Shown piece after piece: positions 46,539 through 59,218 of a DNA stretch of 64,000 bases. Each line of letters opens with the position of its first letter. Within the stretch, counting starts at the first letter, position 1. Origin of the DNA: Datisca glomerata (lineage: Eukaryota > Streptophyta > Magnoliopsida > Cucurbitales > Datiscaceae); contig QANY01008329.1 of the NCBI GenBank assembly GCA_003255025.1, positions 571,151 to 635,150 on the forward strand, given 5' to 3'. The notes under the pieces are model-generated. The model was not told the DNA's origin and ran no database searches. It saw nothing but the letters and a program-made list of their open reading frames with translations. The position numbers and the translations under genes were made by a program.

Positions 46539-47320
46539 TTGTTTCTTGTTCTCTGTTCAGCTATTACTCCTACAAATATCACGGCCAACATCAATTCAGT
46601 TCCAGTTCTAAATGGCTCAAACTTCAAGTCCTGGAAAGATAATCTCTTGATAGTTTTTAGAGTCATGGATCACGACTTTGCGTTAAGGACTAATTCTCAT
46701 ACACCTCTTATGGGTAAAAGTAGCTCTGACGATAAGAGGGAGATAGAGAGGTGGGAGAGATCAAATTGCATGTGTATATTGATCATGAAGATGGTCATTC
46801 CAGAAGCATTCAGGGGCACTATATATTAAAAGATAACTACAGCTAAGGATTTTCTTGGAGACATTGAAAAGAGGTTTGTCAAGAACGAAAAGGCTGAAAT
46901 TGGTACGCTCTTGTCAGACCTAATTTTAAAGATGTATAAAGGTAAATGTAATATCAGGGAATACATTATGGAAATGTCTCACATTGTTTCAAGGTTGAAA
47001 GAACTAAAACTTGAACTCTCTGAGACTTGCTTGTGTATCTGGTTTTGATATCCCTTCCGGCACAGTTTAGCCAATTTAATGTGAGCTATAATTTTTAGAA
47101 AGAGACTTGGTCTCTGAATGAGCTCATCTCACACTATGTTCAGGAAGAGGAAAGAGTGAAACATGATAAGGCAGAAAGTACTTACCTGGCCTCGACCTCT
47201 AAAGATAAGGGCAAGGGAAAGAAAATGAAGAAGGATAAGGAAGCTGCGAATATAACACCACATAAGAAACAACAAAAGAAACCGGTAAACCCAGAAGGTG
47301 ATGGTTGTTTCATTTAAGGA
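46539..47320 (+). pseudogene. Copia gag remnant
   Basis: The gag text starts near ITANINSVPVLNGSNFKSWK and DNLLIVFRVMDHDFAL; no ATG stands where one is expected. After a stop at 46827-46829 it continues TTAKDFLGDIEKRFVKNEKA and MEMSHIVSRLKELKLEL, then degrades. A Lys-rich tail (KDKGKGKKMKKDKEA) follows in another frame. A complete zinc knuckle was not found. Confidence 0.78.
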
Positions 47321-47383
47321 ATCCCTGCAATTAAGTACTCGAGGTACTAAAAGAAAATTAACCAGTGAGAATTCAGGTATGTT

Positions 47384-48230
47384 ATGGCACAGAGATTATG
47401 TCACATCTCCAGACGGAGAATAGAGAGACTTGTGTCAGACAAAATTATCGATCCTTTAGATTTCACAAATTTTAACGTTTGTGTTAATTGCATAAAGGGT
47501 AAACAAACTGATAAAATGAGATTTGAAGCCAACATGACTCAGGATGTCATAAAACTTATTTATACGGATATTTGTCGGTCATTCCCTTCGGTCTCTTGGA
47601 ATGGTCAATAGTACTTTATAACATTCATAGACGATTATTCTAGATATGGCTACATATATCTCATTCATGAAAAGTCGCAGCCATTGTACGTGTTCAAAAA
47701 TTTTAAGGCTGAAGTTGAGAATCAACTCAACAAAATGATTAAAAGCGTCAGATATGGTTGTGGTGGTGAGTACTATGGTAGATATGATGGTTCAGGTGAA
47801 CAACACACCAAGATCGTTTGCTAAATTCCTAGAGGAATGCAGTATCGTCTCACAATACATTAGGCTCGGTTTGCCCACTATGAATAGTGTTGCTGAAAGA
47901 CGAAACATAATGCTTAAGGACATGGTCAGGAGTATGATTAGTCATTCGACCTTACCAGAATCACTTTGGGGTGACGTACTTAAGGCTGCATCATATATCA
48001 TTAATATAGTTCCAACAAAAGCCAGTACCAAAACCCCATATGAGTTTTGGACCGGCAAAAAATCTAGTCTAATACATTTGCACATTTGAGGATGTCCAGT
48101 TGAGGCAAGGCATTATGGGCCTAATGAAAAGAAATAGGAGTTACAGACGGTGAGTTGTTATTTTGTTGGATACTCTGAAAGATTCAGGGGGTACGAGTTT
48201 TATGATCCCACAACTAGGTCGATTTTTTAG
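47384..48230 (+). pseudogene. Copia integrase remnant
   Basis: LCHISRRRIERLVSD and CVNCIKGKQTDKMRF (47384-47520) are the zinc-binding part. The first catalytic block is LIYTDICRSFPSVSWNGQ, then a stop and FITFIDDYSRYGYIYLIHEKS. The second block is damaged ([15 protein letters not shown], where SDxGGEY is expected, so Asp is missing). The frame at 47754-48089 keeps [19 protein letters not shown], including the third catalytic Glu. Confidence 0.82.
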
Positions 48231-48749
48231 ACGGGAAATGCCTGGTTCTTTGAAGATGCTAAGTTTGCTGGGGAGATACGGTTAGGGATTTTATTTTTCT
48301 GGAAGAATATGTTTATATTCCCATAGGTGTTATTAGCATTGATCAGGATTATGTTCCAGACCTTACTCATGACACAACACAAGACAATATCGGAGAACCT
48401 CCCATTCAAGAGATTGTTCCAGAAGAACAAACTCTAGGAACAATCTCTAGCACCTCAAGAACCTATACCTTTAAGAAGATCCGCTAGAGAGAGGAGAAGT
48501 ACAGTGCTAGATGATTACATCGTATTTCTCCAAGAACATGAGGGTGGCGTTGGTGTGATAGAAGATGATCCGATCATCTTCCGTCAAGCCATGGAAAGCT
48601 CTAACTCTCAAAAGTATATCAATGCCATGAATGAGGAGATTAAGTCCATGAAGGACAATGACGTGTGAGATCTTGTTCCATTATCAGAAGGTGCGAAACT
48701 CATTGGTTGAAAATGGATTTTTAACACCAAAAGGGATTCAAAAGATAAT

Positions 48750-50145
48750 GTGGTAAGATACAAAGATCGTCTTGTCGCAAAGGGCTTTAAACAGGTAGAA
48801 GGCATCGACTATAAAGGGACTTTCTCTCCGATTTCTATGAAAGACTCTTTTAGGATTATAATGGCATTGGTGGCGCATTTCAATCTTAAGGTGCATCAGA
48901 TGGATGTACACACGGTGTTTCTCAATGGTGACATTGAAGAAACAAACTATATGGCGCAACCAGAAAACTTTGGGTCGAGCGACCCAAAGAATATGGTTTG
49001 CAGACTTAAGAAATCCATCTATGGACCCAAGCAGCCAGCTCGACAATGGTATTTTAAGTTTCATCAGGTGATCATATCATTCGGTTTCGAGATAAATTTG
49101 GTTGATGATTGTATATACCAAAAGTTTTGTGGGAGCAAGCATATTTTTCTAGTTTTATATGTAGATGACATTTTGCTTGCGAGCAATGATATAGGTTTAT
49201 TGTACGACACTAAGAGATTTCTAGCAAAGAGTTTTGAGATGAAAAATCTTGACGAATCCCCTTTTATATGAGGGATTCAAATACACCGAGATCGTCAGGG
49301 TATTCTCAGATTATCACAAAAGAATTATATAAAAAATGTCCTTAAAAAATATGACATGCAAGACTATAAACAAGGTGATACTCCTATAACTAAGGGAGAC
49401 AAGTTTGGTCTCAATCAGTACCCTAAGAATGATTTTGAGGAAAATAAAATGCAGAAGATTCCCTATATCTCAGTAGTGGGGAGTCTAATGTATGCTCAAG
49501 TTTGTACATATCCTGATATTGCGTATGTGACTGAGATGTTGAGCAGATACTTAAGCAATACAAGCATAGACCATTGGAAAGTAGTTAAATGGGTCTTGCG
49601 GTGCTTATAGAGAATAAAAGACTACATGCTCACATATCAGAAGTTAGATCAGATTGAGATCGTTGGATATACTAGCTCCAATTTTGCTAGATGTCAAGAT
49701 GGTCTGAAATCTATGTCGGGCTATATTTTTCTGGTTGCTGGAGGTGCTATCTCTTGGAAGAGTGCTAAACAGTCTCTTATAGTCTCTTCTACCATGGTAG
49801 CAAAGTTCATAGTATGTTATGAGGTGTCCAATCACGGAATAAGGTTTGAAATTTTGTCACGGGGCTATGCATAGTGGACAGTATTTAGAGACCGCTAAAG
49901 TTATTTTATGACAATAAATCACCAGTACTTTATTCTAATAATAACAGGAGCTCGACAAAGTCAAAGTACATAGACATTAAGTTCATGGTTGTTAAAGAAA
50001 GGGTTCATAATGGCAGCTATCTATAGAGCGCATCAGAACAAACTCCATGATTATGGATCCGCTTACTAAGGGATTGCCACCCAAGGTGTTTCACGAGCAC
50101 ACTGCTCGCATGAGTGTCATATCAGTTGAGGATATTCAGTTCTAG
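48750..50145 (+). pseudogene. Copia reverse transcriptase and RNase H, best-preserved part
   Basis: RT: RYKDRLVAKGFKQVEGIDYK, VHQMDVHTVFLNGDIEE, SIYGPKQPARQWYFKFHQ, and an intact catalytic LYVDDILLASND (about 49155-49190). A stop after ESPFI at 49269-49271 is followed by GIQIHRDRQGILRLSQKNY. The 49356-49610 frame has RYLSNTSIDHWKVVKWVLR. RNase H (49626-49874): GYTSSNFARCQDGLKSMSGY, SWKSAKQSLIVSSTMVAKF. Later pieces end in MDPLTKGLPPKVFHEHTARM and a TAG at 50143-50145. The retained YVDD makes this the least damaged RT in the window, but stops break it. Confidence 0.9.
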
Positions 50146-50578
50146 TGGAAGTTTGTATTTTATTTTTAGATGATTTTTTCATATAGACATATTTTTCAGT
50201 CATTTTGGTTTCATAAAATTTTAAGGTTATTTTCTGCAGAAATAAAGTCTTCGACATTCGCACTGTGATTTAGGCATGGTTTGATCTCACTAAGGTTTAT
50301 GAAGGACCAGTTGAAAATAGGCATGTTAAGATCACATTACATGAAAATTTCATGTACACATCCACATCATAATACATGTCATTCAGTTGTATTGACAGTG
50401 ACCATTAATGGGTGAGTTACGATTGATGTAACATATATCGTTTTGATCTTATGTCGGTATGATTGATGGACCAAATTGGTTATAGACACATTTCGGTGAC
50501 GACAACAAAGTTGAACGCGTTCAGTTATTTTTTGCAAAACATAATTATAATATTTGATACATAGCCTAAGTGAGAGAT

Positions 50579-50981
50579 TGTTGGATCCTTAATCCAACGT
50601 TGGATTAATGTGTAAAATAATTATATGTTACAGACTGTCAAATAAAGTTAAACCCAATTAAAAGTGATCAACTAAGGTTTAGACAATTGGAATTGTAATG
50701 TATCTGATAGGTTGTGGACTCTTTAATGTGTAGAGATTTTAAAGTAATTTCTATTTTTATGATAAGTTAAAATAAAAATACTAAAAAATAAATTATATGT
50801 AAGTGGTTATGCTACTTAAGTCACACGATTGACGAAAAACTATTTTATTCTCCCTAAAATCTCATCGTTAGAGAGAAAACTGAGATGCTTGATCAAAGAG
50901 GACTCTCAACTAGAGAATCGTGTAGATCTGGAATGTCAACCGCTCGACTCTAAACAACGATCTATCGTCATAGATTTCGTA
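50579..50981 (+). repeat. 3' LTR of the second copia (truncated)
   Basis: Starts TGTTGGATCC after agtgagagat. Matches the first 400 bp of the 5' LTR and stops at tcatagatttcg; the last ~100 bp are missing. The following ttctttctccatggcatttg may be the rest of the interrupted LINE. Confidence 0.86.
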
Positions 50982-51645
50982 TCTTCTTTCTCCATGGCAT
51001 TTGTGTTCTAGTTAAATGGGAATAAACTCTTCCCTATTAATGGTTTTAAACCACTTTGATGTACTTCTAATTTTTTAATAATATTTCCTCTCTGTTTCAA
51101 TGCAAAAAAAGGTACTATTTTTCAATTGTTCAATTTATCTCATAAATGTAGAAGATTACGTTTTTTATTTTTGGGAGTATTTGAATCACGGAGAGGAGAA
51201 TATTGACCAGTAATGGTTTTCAATATTTTCATATTTTCTTACTTTTCTTCCAATTCCTGGAAGAATTTTCCTTACTGTTTTTTTCATATTTCAAAGAATC
51301 ACGTTCAAACATATCCTTAATTAAGGTATTTAGACATTAGAGATAATTAGGGGAAAAATAAATTAAAAATAATTTTTTTATGGAATATGAAGAGTAAATT
51401 AGAGATAAAAGTGATTTTTTTTCACAATTTATTTCGCTTTTCTTCTTCCAATGAGAGATTTTTTTTCTTATTTTTCTTCTTTTATATTTTTAGAGGTCCA
51501 TATACACGCAGCCATAAACTATTTAGGCATTAGAAATAATGAGGGAAACTAAAAAAATTATAAAGAATTTTATTTATTAATATGGAGAGTTCCTTGTTTT
51601 TTTTCCTCTTGTTCTTCTTTCTTTCATATTTTCAAGATCTTAAAC
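50982..51645. other. AT-rich DNA, possibly LINE 3' remnant
   Basis: At 50985-51115 the text SFSMAFVF then a stop and LNGNKLFPINGFKPL could be the tail of the LINE interrupted at 44663. The rest shows diverged direct repeats (ttcttcttccaatgagag near 51440, agacattagagataa near 51330 and gcattagaaataatg near 51526) and no gene. Confidence 0.35.
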
Positions 51646-51647
51646 GG

Positions 51648-52040
51648 TTAAAAATCTCACGTTGGTTATAGATGATGTATGAAACGTGTATATAAGATGA
51701 TACATGACACTTCTTAATTAAAGATACCTTCTCGACTAAGCCCTACGAGTACAAAATTGTGATGTCAACTGCTTGATTAGCGGCCAAAGTTGGCAATCCT
51801 TCCGATTGATTGTTGGGTTATACGTATTACATGGTATTAGAGTCGTGATTGTGCCTACGTCAATTAAAGGATGTTAGAAATCTCATATTCACTACAGACG
51901 ATATATAAGATGTTTATATGAGCGAAGATATGACATTCTACATAAAGATGCTTTTTAGATTAGGCACAAGATGACAAAACTGTGAGACCTACTATTTGAG
52001 ACTCGATCAAAGTGATTAGATCCAATTAGCTTTTGAGTTG
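51648..52040 (+). mobile_element. Possible TRIM (short LTR retroelement) relic
   Basis: Two segments align: aaaaatctcacgttggttat at 51650 with agaaatctcatattcactac at 51872, and aaagataccttctcgactaag with aaagatgctttttagattagg further in. Between them lies atggtattagagtcgtg (about 51830-51846), a degenerate initiator-Met primer site. Two short LTRs around a tiny interior fit a TRIM. Strong divergence keeps this tentative. Confidence 0.4.
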
Positions 52041-55000
52041 AGTGTCTTGAATAAACGTAGCAAAAAAATCTCTTTTTGTGAAATAAGATATTCACTTGGT
52101 AGATTTTAAAGTGGTCGAATTCATGCAGTATAATGTCCAAGACATAACAAAACATTTGAGTTGCGTCAAATGCTTACTTTTTTTATAAATATTGTTTGGA
52201 TTTAAAAAAAATACTTAAAATAGAAAAATCTTTAATATATTGAAAGTAGGATGAGAATGAGAATTATTTTTATACTATTTTATCCATTCTTTATTTTATA
52301 ATTTTAAATTTATTCTTGAGTCTATTGAATCATTAATTTTTATTTTTTTTTATTTCTCAAAATGATATGTAATGAACAAACCTTTTTTATCATTTCTAAT
52401 TTGAATTTTATTTTTACACAGGAATCCGCCATTAATAAATATGATAGAAAAAGTCAATCAATAATCAATAAAAGAATAAAATATTTTTAGTACATTTGTC
52501 ACATAAGGATAAAAGAAATAATACATTAAAAATTAAAATTAAAAATGTATAGAGTGTACGCCTATATTCTTCTAGCATAATCAACTAAATTGCAGATATT
52601 TTACTGACTAAAAATTATGAATATTATAAAAAGTTATAATTATAGTTTTTTATTTTATTTATTAATAAATATATTTTATTCAAACTTTTAATTTATATAA
52701 ATGAGTAATATATAAAAAATAATAAAAATATACATATCACGTGCATCGCACATGTAATTGAACTAATGAGAAAAAAAAAGTAAAAATATAAAAATAACAT
52801 AACTAAGTATATTAAAGTAGTGAAAATCATTAACCACCATAAGTGATTGTTTTTCCCTTCCAATATCTAGGTCCAGAAACATAGCCTGAGCCGTGAAGGA
52901 AAATTCAGACCTTGCTAAAGCTATTATCATTAAAATATTTTTTATATACATAATAATTAAGTTCATACATTAAATACCATAAAATATTGATAATATTCCT
53001 TCGTTTGAAAATAAAAATCATGACAATATTCATTGATAAAATCATCTGGCTATGATGTACCTGTGGCCACTCCAACCACATAAATCCATTGATTTTTTTT
53101 GGGTAGAAACATAAATCCATTGATAATGGCAGACAACTTGGCCGATTTGTTTCAGTAGACCTACTGTAGAAGATAACATGTACCACCACAATATTGACAT
53201 ATATGTAATTTTGATTGCCTTGTTTTTTTCAAGTATTCACCCGACCCATTTATGCTCCATTTATGCTTCAAATTCTTTCATCCTTTCTAATCTAGAAAAC
53301 GTGTAAAAAACAAAAAGAGAATATCTAAGAGAAAAAATGATGGACAATGATTAAAGACGGTTTAGGTTTGAGAAATTTAGAATGATATTGATAAGAAAAG
53401 TGGTAAAAATGATATATTAGAATTGAGTATATGAGAAAATATAATTATTATATTTGATTCTATATAGTAATCATTAGAATAATTGATAAAAATTATGATT
53501 ACTATGTAGATATTTTATGTAAATAACTTGAAATTATTTAAATGTCATTGTAGTTAGATTATGTATTTAAACATTGTGATATGTGATTTCAACATTAAAT
53601 TTAATAATACCAGATTGAAAAATGAAAGAAATGAAATATAGTCGGATTAAAATTAAATAAAAATAATTTTGTCTACAATGGAGGGTAATATTGGAATTTA
53701 GCTTGGGTGCTATGTTTACGATGGCATGTAAGACTGGTAACACACATTTCTCCACGGGTATCTAATTACTCATGAAATAGAGAAATACTTATGTATGTAT
53801 TAAGGCTTTGCATGGCCAATTGAGTCTGAGTGCATTTTTTTTATATATAGATTGCCACTAGAGTTCGTTTTTCTAGATTTTCGCATTATTTGTAGATTTT
53901 TAATATGTGCTTAATTTTTAACTGCAGTTAGAACGTTTCTTACAATCTACTAGTCGAAATTGCACTCTTAGTAAAGGTCTATTTATTGGTCACATTTTGG
54001 AGATCGTTGAGCTCAACTCAGTTCTTGAGATCGTTGTGAGATTGGAATTTCTGGAATTATTTTGTTTAGTTAGAAAATATGAAATTACTTATTCTTTTAT
54101 AGAGGTGAAGCATTAGGAGAAAATTAGACTGGTCTAATTCGTTATTTGAAAAAAAATGAGAAGTGTTTTTCATAAAATTTTAAAATCTATAAATATATTT
54201 AATAATTCGTATAAATATGATATCAGAAATAGACATCGAAATAAAATCAAGTACCAAGGTAATATTATAAGTAAAACTAATTAAGCAGATTGTGAAAGAA
54301 AATTAAGCAGTCAAGTCTCTCAAAATAATGATGTGATAAAAAATGTTGGAGGGGATTTGACCAATGTGGTGTGTCCTAATCATTGAGACATTTGTCGGGT
54401 TGTCGGACCTAGGCTAGGTCGGGCCTAGCGGGGTCTAATAAGGCAGAGTACTTTTACACATCATATTTGAATATTAAAAATTAAAAAAAATAGTAATATA
54501 AGTGAAAAAAAGTTATATATAAGTAAAGTTCTTTCCTTTACCTCTACATAATATTTTAGCATCAATATTTTTCTTTAACCACAATTATCTTTTGAAAATT
54601 GACAATTAAGAACCATGGATTATTTTTTATTTTCACCAATTAATATTACACAATCCTATTAAGTAAATTTGATGGAAGTTAAAAGTGAAGTTGAGAAAAT
54701 TAAAAACATATAAGAACTATTGAGCAAATTTCGATGTCAAACTTATTAAAATTATTAGAAATTAATTTATTTTGCTATGTAGACAAGATTTATAACTAAA
54801 AATTTATAAACTATAGTTCTCGTAACTCTTCTATGTTTGATTATTAAATATTTTCAAGAGAGCATTTACTTCGATTATTAGATGGTAAAACTATTTTATG
54901 TCACAACAAAGGGAACTCACCAAGATTTCATTCATACTTTAACAAGTGAGATTGAAAATTCGAATGAGTCATGTAACTAAACGGGTAAAATATATTTAAG

Positions 55001-57811
55001 TTTAACCTAAAAACAATTATAACGAAAAGAAAGTAAGCAATGAGGTGAAAGTGTTTGGTGAGGGTCAAAATCTGAATTATTGTGAAACTTAAAAGGGTAT
55101 TGCTATAGCACATAGTTTCCAGCCCACAGAAAGCAACCTTAAATAACACGTACTTCCACTACTTTATTCAAAGATTTGACAATGAATTGGCCACATTTTC
55201 TCTCTGATTGTTAGGACATGTCCTGTCCTCGAGCTTGAATAGGGTAGTAGTGAATTTGATATTTTAACTTTCACATTTTCAATAAACTTCTTTTGACAAA
55301 ACATTTTAAGTGATTGATTATGATTGCATTCATAATTTGGAGATTTTAATTTGAATTTAAAAGCCCACTTCAAGTTAATTAGAAAATTATGTGGTTCTTA
55401 CAATTACTATTGAATAAAAAGATCAGCCTTATATAGTAATAAAAAATAGGTCTATTAAAAAAACCAATAGAATAGAAATATGCACGGTTGTGCGCTATTT
55501 AAAAAAAACATATAATGCATCATAGATTCTATTAAGTATCTCCGTGTAATCAATTTATTTATGAAAATTTAATAATAGATTCGTTAGTTTGAGAATATTT
55601 ACTTAAACTTTATCTTTTGACCTTTTTAATAGTAATAATTTGGAGAAAATGTCTCTAAAAATAATAATTTAAACAAAGTAGTTGAAAAGCCCTTCATTTA
55701 ATTTTTATGTTTAATTTTGAGTTTAAAGATAATATAAAAAATTGTAAAAAGTAGTTAGGTTTAATATTGTCAAAAACTGTTTCTCTCCCTTCTAAAACTC
55801 ATTATATATATATATATATTAGTAATATTGATCTCAGCTGATTCATAAAACCCAACAACAAAATCTACACTGCAGTGGTAGTAATTTAATAAAAGTCACA
55901 TACAATTTGTACAAAACAGATAAGTAAAAGATATAGGTCTGAATCTAATTCTTGTAAGATTTATAGGAAAAAGAATATGCTAATGACATTGAAGCATCAT
56001 CATAATGGAAAATTCCAATTGGTAAAAGACAAAAGGAAAAGCATGAGATGTTTGCACAATAAACTTCATTTGAAAAACAAAGTTTCACACAACTCTACGC
56101 TGTTTAATTGCATAATGTATATAATTAATCTTCACACATGATATGTAAACAAGAAAAAAAAAGTTAAGTTATAATGTTAGTTCTAAACACTGCGGTTTAC
56201 TTTGTTATTTAGTGAACATGTCATCTCAATCATTTAAGTGGAAAAATTATTATAAAAGGCTGAAGGGATTAGGGTTTGTGGTGCACCAACAAATCAACAA
56301 ATAGGTATGACTCCAAATCCAATAAAATATTTCATCAATAGTCAGTTGAGGATGTGGCATAAGGTTATGGTATGTTTTGGAATCTAAGTGTTTGGTGCAA
56401 CAATTCCCTAAATGATTGAGCACTTTGAAAGTTCAAACACTTTTGAGAGAGAAGAATGGAGGAGACAAAGATCTGAATCATAATCTTCTGCGTGGGCTAC
56501 ACCATCCTTAGAGAATAGTAGAAGCTTTTTTATTTTTTTAGTAGCTATATTATCCGATAAATAAAATATTTTATTTTATCAATGTGTCAATCGTTTATAA
56601 ATTAATATATAAAAAATTAATTAACTTAAATTATGCTAGATTTATAGAGCTAGCTAGTTAGGAATTAATTTATCGGATTGACATAAATAATTAAACTTAT
56701 CTTTTCTATTTTTGTAGTCGTGTGGCTGAGTTACCTCACCATTATCTCTTATGGAATTCTGTGTCTTTATTATACTACAAAAGATGTGGTCTACGTAATG
56801 TGTATCTAGCTAATTAGTAGAAATTTCTAATTGTTGATTAATGGCGACAATTAGTTTCTTGTTTGAATAGATATCTTTGATTATGAGATTGAAATATCCT
56901 TTTGAGTTTTTTCCATTCTTGGATTGAAGGAGACGTTGAAGTGTGATTTGAATGGGGTTTTGACTTTGGATCTTAATTTCTAAATTAATTTTTCAGTAAA
57001 ACTTTCTAAATAAATTTTTAGTTGGTTTTTTAGGAGTTAGATCCATTTTTAACATTTGCAAAAAATCACAAAATTGTTATACAAGCGTGTATAATTTATT
57101 GGTAACTTTTTTCTTAAACCAAGCAAAACATATATAATTAAGTGACTTTGGTATGTCTAATTAAGTCATTTTTTAAAAGAAAACATAGGGTAAAATAGCA
57201 ATTTTTATTTAGACAATCTCGTCCTCTTAATTCGTTATATCTTAGTTCATTTTTTTTCCTTATTCTTTTCTGAAATTCAACATTAACTAATGAAAAAAAA
57301 ATTCATGAGAGAAAAAGGTGGCAATAAAACTATAACGTTCGCAGGAAAGAAATTCATATTCAATCAACTGTGTTCCTTTTTTAAATTAGGGATAATAGGT
57401 TCAAATCAACCATATGATTTTTGCTTTCAATCAACCCCCACTGATTACTGCAATTGTGATATTTTTCTCAAGTTTTATGAACCTTATTTTTTGCATTCAA
57501 TTGTGATATCTGTTGCCATGAGAAACTTGAAAAGAATTATAACACTGGTTCCTCTTAGTTGTCTTATTATTAGTTATGCTTATCATGTCTTTGCGACTTG
57601 CATGATAACTATCTTCTTATCAATTTGTAAGTTTTAGTTAACTTCTATTTTGATTGTACCAATCTCAAAATATATAGATTCAGTACTGCTTTGGTTTTCT
57701 AGGTTAATCAGAATTATTAAAGTTTTCTTTTCTTGATTCTTCCTTCTCCTTCCTTTCTATTTCACTCTCGCATTCATCTTTTTCTTCACCAAGCTTCTCC
57801 AAAAGCTTTCA
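52041..57811. other. Long AT-rich intergenic region
   Basis: No gene is supported. Features seen: a direct repeat of acataaatccattgat near 53078 and 53109, a GC-richer patch tcggacctaggctaggtcgggcc near 54399, and TA runs near 55803. Open frames such as 57290-57637 look random. The 5' LTR of the third copia probably lies in its right end but has no partner to define it. Confidence 0.45.
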
Positions 57812-57844
57812 TGGTATCAAAGTCATAAAAGACACACGTTCCTC

Positions 57845-58990
57845 ATGGTAAATTCCCATTCTTCAATCTCTCTTATTTCCAATATATGTAATCTAATCTC
57901 CATCAGATTAGATTCGATGAACTATGTTCTATGGCAATATCAAATTTCTGCCATTCTTAAGGTTCATGCACTCTTCGAATTTGTAGATGGATCTCATCCC
58001 TATCCATGCATGTTTCTGGAAAATGAGAAAGGTGACCCCACAGATAAAATTAATCCAAAATATCACGCTTGGATCGCTCAAGATCAAGCACTTATGACAC
58101 TGACTAACGTCACTTTGTCTTAGATTGCTCTCTTTTGTGTTGTGGGTTGCAAGACTTTCCAAGAAGTTTGGGCTTCACTCGAAAGAAGGTACTAATCTTT
58201 GACTCGATCAAATATCCTTCATCTGAAATCTGAACTGCAATCCATCTTAAAGAAGGGCAATGAATCTGTTGATGACTATGTTTAAAGAATTAAGGAAGCC
58301 AGAGACAAACTCTCGGCTGTCTCTGTGATCATCGAGGATGAAGACATTCTCATGCACACTCTAAATGATCTCTCCTCAGAATATGGATCTTTCAAGATAT
58401 ATATTAGAATAAGATTCGAGCCCATTCACCTAGAAGAGCTTCATGTGCTTTTGAAAGTAGAATAACAGTCTTTAAATGGCCATACCAAGAAACAAGATAC
58501 TCAACTTCAAACTAAGGCAACTGTTGCAAATCACTTCAGATGTGGCTTCTCTGACAAAGTTAGAGGCAACAGACCTTTTCATGGCAATAGAACTCAAAAC
58601 ACTGGTAGGAAAAGTGCTAATAGAAGTAGAGGTAATCCTGGTCCAGGTTTGTTGTCCAACCCTAATATTTCCACTTCAAATTTTTCTTCTTAAAATACCA
58701 CTCAGAACTATATTGATCAAAGGCCCCAGTGTCAAATTTACAATAAATCTGGTCATACTTCCATAGACTGTTTTCATAGAATGAATTATGCCTATCAAGG
58801 GAGGCATCCGCCAGCCATACTTGCTGCCATGACTGCCACTTTCTCAGGCAGCAATCCAGACAACACAAAGCAAGTTTCTTGGCTCTCAAAAACGGGATGT
58901 AATACTCACCTCACCACTAAACTCTCCAACCTAACTTCTTCTAAGCAATACAATGGTGAGGTCACGATCACTATAGGTAATGGGTAACCA
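57845..58990 (+). pseudogene. Copia gag and protease remnant
   Basis: The ATG at 57845 gives MVNSHSSIS, followed by IRLDSMNYVLWQYQISAIL, the usual gag start. Stops at 58121-58123 and 58195 and elsewhere break it; ILHLKSELQSILKKGNESVD and EDEDILMHTLNDLSSEYGSF follow. The knuckle reads CQIYNKSGHTSIDC, with the second Cys changed to Tyr. Protease: SWLSKTGCNTHLT, where a D-S/T-G core is expected; Asp is Lys, so it is inactive. Confidence 0.8.
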
Positions 58991-59218
58991 CTGGACATCA
59001 CACACTCGGGTTATGGTCAAATTCTTGCTAACAATCACAAATTCTTACTTAAGAATATTCTTTGTGTACCTAAACTTACTACAACTTTACTATATGTTCA
59101 CAAGTTTTACAAAGATAATAACTATTTCTTTACCTTTGATACTGACCAGTTTTGTATCCAGGACAAAGCAATAGGGAGAATTCTCTTCATATGACCCAGT
59201 GACAATGGGCTATACCCA

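Larger units (their letters stand above)
44664..50981 (+). mobile_element. Second Ty1/copia retrotransposon (plus strand)
   Basis: 5' LTR, primer site, leader with hairpins, gag, integrase, RT, RNase H and a truncated 3' LTR in copia order. The two LTRs are clearly related but diverged by many substitutions and small indels, so insertion was not recent. Frames are broken in gag, integrase and the connection region; the RT is the best preserved part. It sits inside a LINE fragment. Confidence 0.88.

Noticed and set aside
57290..57637. 115-codon frame with hydrophobic stretches
   Set aside because: AT-driven, no homology recognised, no gene context.
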